From positions 1,930 through 11,128 of the forward strand of contig JADFOC010000036.1 in NCBI GenBank assembly GCA_022563075.1: a DNA stretch of 9,199 nt, read 5' to 3'. The DNA is from Pseudomonadota bacterium (GTDB lineage Bacteria > Pseudomonadota > Gammaproteobacteria > Pseudomonadales > Pseudohongiellaceae). Position numbers and translations under genes: made by a program. Below are positions 7,292 to 9,199 of the stretch, piece after piece; the stretch's first letter is position 1, and each line of letters opens with the position of its first letter. Below the pieces are notes generated by a model, which saw only the letters and a list, made by a program, of their open reading frames with translations, made no database searches and was not told the origin of the DNA.

Positions 7292-8878
7292 CTACGCTGA
7301 CGACTTAACGGCCAGCTTTTCCATTATTGTTTTCCGAATTGAAGCCTGTGTCGCTTTAATACGCGGCATTCGCAACTCACCATCCTGTAAGGAAACGGCG
7401 AGTCCCAACCTGCTTCGGGTTATTGAAATCTTAGTATCTTTTATACGGATATCAAACAAATTAGGATTATCGCTGTTTTGGTACAGGGAACCTGCCTGGT
7501 AGGTGTCATCGATCAAAAACTCCACTGCATTGCCATCAAGCAATTGATCTATTGCTGGCAGATACTCTGCCTGTGGCTTCTCAAACCGAGCATCTTGTTT
7601 ATCCGGCTGCTCGGAAGTGATCAATTTCGCAATTTCGCTTAAGTCGTCCCGGTCGAGAATTTGTTCACCACAGGGGCTGATAGAGGCTTCAGCGCTGAGC
7701 CAGACATTCGCCCCGACGAGCCAATCTTCACCAGCCAACTGCCCCTCTGCAACAGGAGGCTCAACTGACATATAGTCTTCGAGTTCTGCCAGGAATTGTT
7801 GCTGTTCCTCCTTACTAAATTGAATTAGTTCGAACCCCTTTTCTAGCTGGCTGGTGATCCATTGACGCTCAGTTTCATCAATTTGTGAGGCATTTCCAAT
7901 GCTAGCGGCTAACAGTGAGATTGTGTGTTTAGCTTCAAACCATTCCGTACTAGAGCTACCCCAATTCAAGCCAATTAAAAACATCACGGCGCGCCACTTG
8001 GTCCGGATCATCTTCTCGACAAAAAGCGGCAGTTTCTGTTGCTCGCAGATTGTGCTTACCAGTTCATCGAGTGCAGTCTCAACTGTCTCAGATTTCCGTG
8101 ACGCACTATAGCTGGTAGCATTACGCTGCTTATTAAGTCTAGCCTCCATTTTTTTCCAACGTAGCAGCTGTGAACCAGCGGTTGTGAAGGGAGAACCATG
8201 TTTATTGATAAAGTTTTGAGCACTTACATCATCCAAGCTATTGATGATGTCTAGAAACAACTCCTCCATTTTCAATAAATAGTGTTTTTCGAATAGTTTG
8301 ATAAAAACTAACCGCAGGTCTAATGCGACTGAAAACACACATTGCGCTTCCGCTAAAGCGGCCAATGTGGCCTTGACTAAAAAGTCTTTTTCGACCAAAT
8401 CATCTTGTTCAATTTCAAAGAATTTTCGATTGACGCTGCCGATTTGCTCGATGAAAGGTGAATATAGTTTCTCCGCTTTACGCTTCATCGATTTCAGCGC
8501 CAACTCTATCTCCATTTTTTCAGAGCTAACGGCTGCGCTTCCAATTCGATTGCTGCCAATAGAATCCTTTAATGAAACTCCACCGTCTCTGCTGGTTGCC
8601 CTGATAGAATTCAATAGGGAGTCGAGAAATATTTTTTCGAACAGACCTTGTTTCGTCCTGAATTCACGCATGGCTTTGAGGTAGATGCAAGCATCAGAAA
8701 ATTGTCCCTGTTGACCGCTAGAGAACAAAAAATCATCTACTTCATCAAAGAATTCTACGGTAAGCCATCGCATCTGCTTGCGCAGTCTTTGCCGCAATGA
8801 CCGACGAATTTTTTCAATCATGACCGTGTCAGTCGGCGGAAAAGCTATCGTCTTGTTCAGTGCAGAGTTGATTGCCAT
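7292..8878 (-). CDS. DUF1631 family protein, short form, function unknown
   Basis: This 528-residue, probably cytoplasmic protein has no signal peptide or membrane segment. Two stretches look like DUF1631: residues about 45-80 (EFFDEVDDFLFSS..., then YLKAMREFRTKQGLFEKIFL) and about 280-325 (KLPLFVEKMIRTKWRAVMFL, then GLNWGSSSTEWFEA). The C-terminal 70 residues (from about VEFLIDDTYQAG at 452) look like a small beta-rich domain followed by a basic helix. Members I know of are usually about 700 or more residues, so this one appears to lack a central portion. The frame is open throughout, so I read it as a compact version and not a broken gene. As I recall, Pseudomonas also carries a gene of this family directly before ampD-ampE near nadC. 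A role in cell-wall recycling is a guess from position only. The ATG at 8876-8878 is the first in frame; its ribosome site is weak. Family assignment is by recognition, not by search. Confidence 0.72.
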   Translation of the reverse strand: MAINSALNKTIAFPPTDTVMIEKIRRSLRQRLRKQMRWLTVEFFDEVDDFLFSSGQQGQFSDACIYLKAMREFRTKQGLFEKIFLDSLLNSIRATSRDGGVSLKDSIGSNRIGSAAVSSEKMEIELALKSMKRKAEKLYSPFIEQIGSVNRKFFEIEQDDLVEKDFLVKATLAALAEAQCVFSVALDLRLVFIKLFEKHYLLKMEELFLDIINSLDDVSAQNFINKHGSPFTTAGSQLLRWKKMEARLNKQRNATSYSASRKSETVETALDELVSTICEQQKLPLFVEKMIRTKWRAVMFLIGLNWGSSSTEWFEAKHTISLLAASIGNASQIDETERQWITSQLEKGFELIQFSKEEQQQFLAELEDYMSVEPPVAEGQLAGEDWLVGANVWLSAEASISPCGEQILDRDDLSEIAKLITSEQPDKQDARFEKPQAEYLPAIDQLLDGNAVEFLIDDTYQAGSLYQNSDNPNLFDIRIKDTKISITRSRLGLAVSLQDGELRMPRIKATQASIRKTIMEKLAVKSSA

Positions 8879-8904
8879 AGTGCTTTTTGTGTCGCAGAGA
8901 CTGG

Positions 8905-8949
8905 TTTATAGAAGCCAGCTGACTTTATAACAGCTACCGCGTATTTATA
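8905..8949 (-). promoter_or_regulatory. candidate promoter region of the DUF1631-ampD-ampE genes
   Basis: On the minus strand TATAAA occurs three times at 8944-8949, 8924-8929 and 8905-8910, spaced 20 and 19 bases. Each is a possible -10 element, 27 to 66 bases before the ATG. None has a good -35 at 16-18 bases; the best is TTACCG, 19 bases before the most upstream copy. The region is plausible as the operon promoter but the exact element cannot be chosen. Confidence 0.3.
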
Positions 8950-9032
8950 GCTTGATTTCGCTCACAAGCGGTAAAACTAATCTGTAACCCCTGCAAATTC
9001 AGTGAGTTGCGATGCGGACAAATTTTCATTTT

Positions 9033-9048
9033 TATGACTCAGGTCACA
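9033..9048 (+). promoter_or_regulatory. CRP/Vfr-like binding site in the divergent spacer
   Basis: TATGA-CTCAGG-TCACA matches TGTGA-N6-TCACA at 9 of 10 defined positions. It is centred 46.5 bases before the ATG at 9087 and about 160 bases before the DUF1631 start. It would sit in the promoter zone of the rightward gene. The -10 candidates there are weak (CATTAT 9064-9069, CATACT 9074-9079), so activation spacing cannot be fixed. A TTGCGA/TTTTAT pair (9007-9035) with a 17-base spacer overlaps its left edge, which would allow repression instead. Confidence 0.35.
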
Positions 9049-9086
9049 ACTTTCTATTCGGTGCATTATGAGACATACTTTGCCCA

Positions 9087-9199
9087 ATGACGCCTCCAAA
9101 ACAGCCAACACCGGGAAGACGCATCGGCCAGGGAATGCTCATCGCAAGCTTCACTCTGGGTTTGGTTGCGCTTACATTCTTCTTTGACGAACGGCTAGA
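9087..9199 (+). CDS. partial membrane-anchored protein, possibly TIGR02281-type retropepsin-like aspartic protease (N-terminus only)
   Basis: Reading starts at ATG 9087-9089, the first start after an in-frame TGA at 9069-9071, and runs off the window with 37 full codons. The peptide begins with a Pro/Lys/Arg-rich stretch (MTPPKQPTPGRRIGQGML), then one hydrophobic segment (about 17-34), then FDERL. This GRxxGxGM-hydrophobic-FF layout recalls the N-terminal anchor of the TIGR02281 clan AA aspartic proteases, which put a retropepsin-like domain in the periplasm. The catalytic Asp motif would lie beyond the window, so the call rests on resemblance alone. It is divergent from the DUF1631 gene. The ribosome site is not obvious. 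Confidence 0.5.
   Translation, partial: MTPPKQPTPGRRIGQGMLIASFTLGLVALTFFFDERL

Noticed and set aside
8298..8684. 128-codon + strand frame inside the DUF1631 gene
   Set aside because: Antisense shadow of a continuous 528-codon gene, with composition that mirrors the opposite strand.
1..9199. Search for CRISPR arrays, tRNA/rRNA genes, insertion sequences or phage attachment repeats
   Set aside because: No regularly spaced repeats, cloverleaf genes, transposase-like frames or terminal inverted repeats were seen.

Overview
The window looks like chromosomal DNA of a gammaproteobacterium. The evidence is gene content and order: a DUF1631-type gene, then ampD and ampE (overlapping by 4 bases), then aceE and aceF, all on the minus strand. 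This resembles the enterobacterial ampD-ampE-(aroP)-pdhR-aceE-aceF block. The DUF1631-ampD-ampE part resembles the Pseudomonas arrangement near nadC. AceF has two lipoyl domains and an Asn in its active-site motif, as in Azotobacter/Pseudomonas. I cannot name the genus.

Layout by position. 1-910 (+): edge sequence, then a broken B12/iron-siderophore-type ABC importer. A frameshifted permease N-terminus is joined in frame to the back half of an ATPase that has lost its Walker A. 958-2610 (-): aceF. 2637-5360 (-): aceE. 5361-5705: leader and intergenic region holding two perfect inverted repeats of one family and a plausible aceEF promoter. 5706-6626 (-): ampE. 6623-7201 (-): ampD. 7292-8878 (-): a short DUF1631 protein. 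8879-9086: divergent spacer with a CRP-like site. 9087-9199 (+): the first 37 codons of a membrane-anchored gene that may be a retropepsin-like aspartic protease.

How the genes work together. AceE and AceF are the E1 and E2 subunits of pyruvate dehydrogenase. The E3 gene (lpd) is not in the window and must lie elsewhere. AmpD cleaves recycled anhydro-muropeptides in the cytoplasm, and AmpE is its inner-membrane partner in the ampDE operon. The transporter remnant is unrelated to its neighbours and converges on aceF.

The most notable signals are the pair of operators before aceE, whose arms differ by a symmetric, dyad-preserving substitution; the lack of pdhR in the slot where it usually sits; and the in-frame permease/ATPase deletion fusion. 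I found no CRISPR array, tRNA, rRNA, insertion sequence or clearly new multi-gene system.
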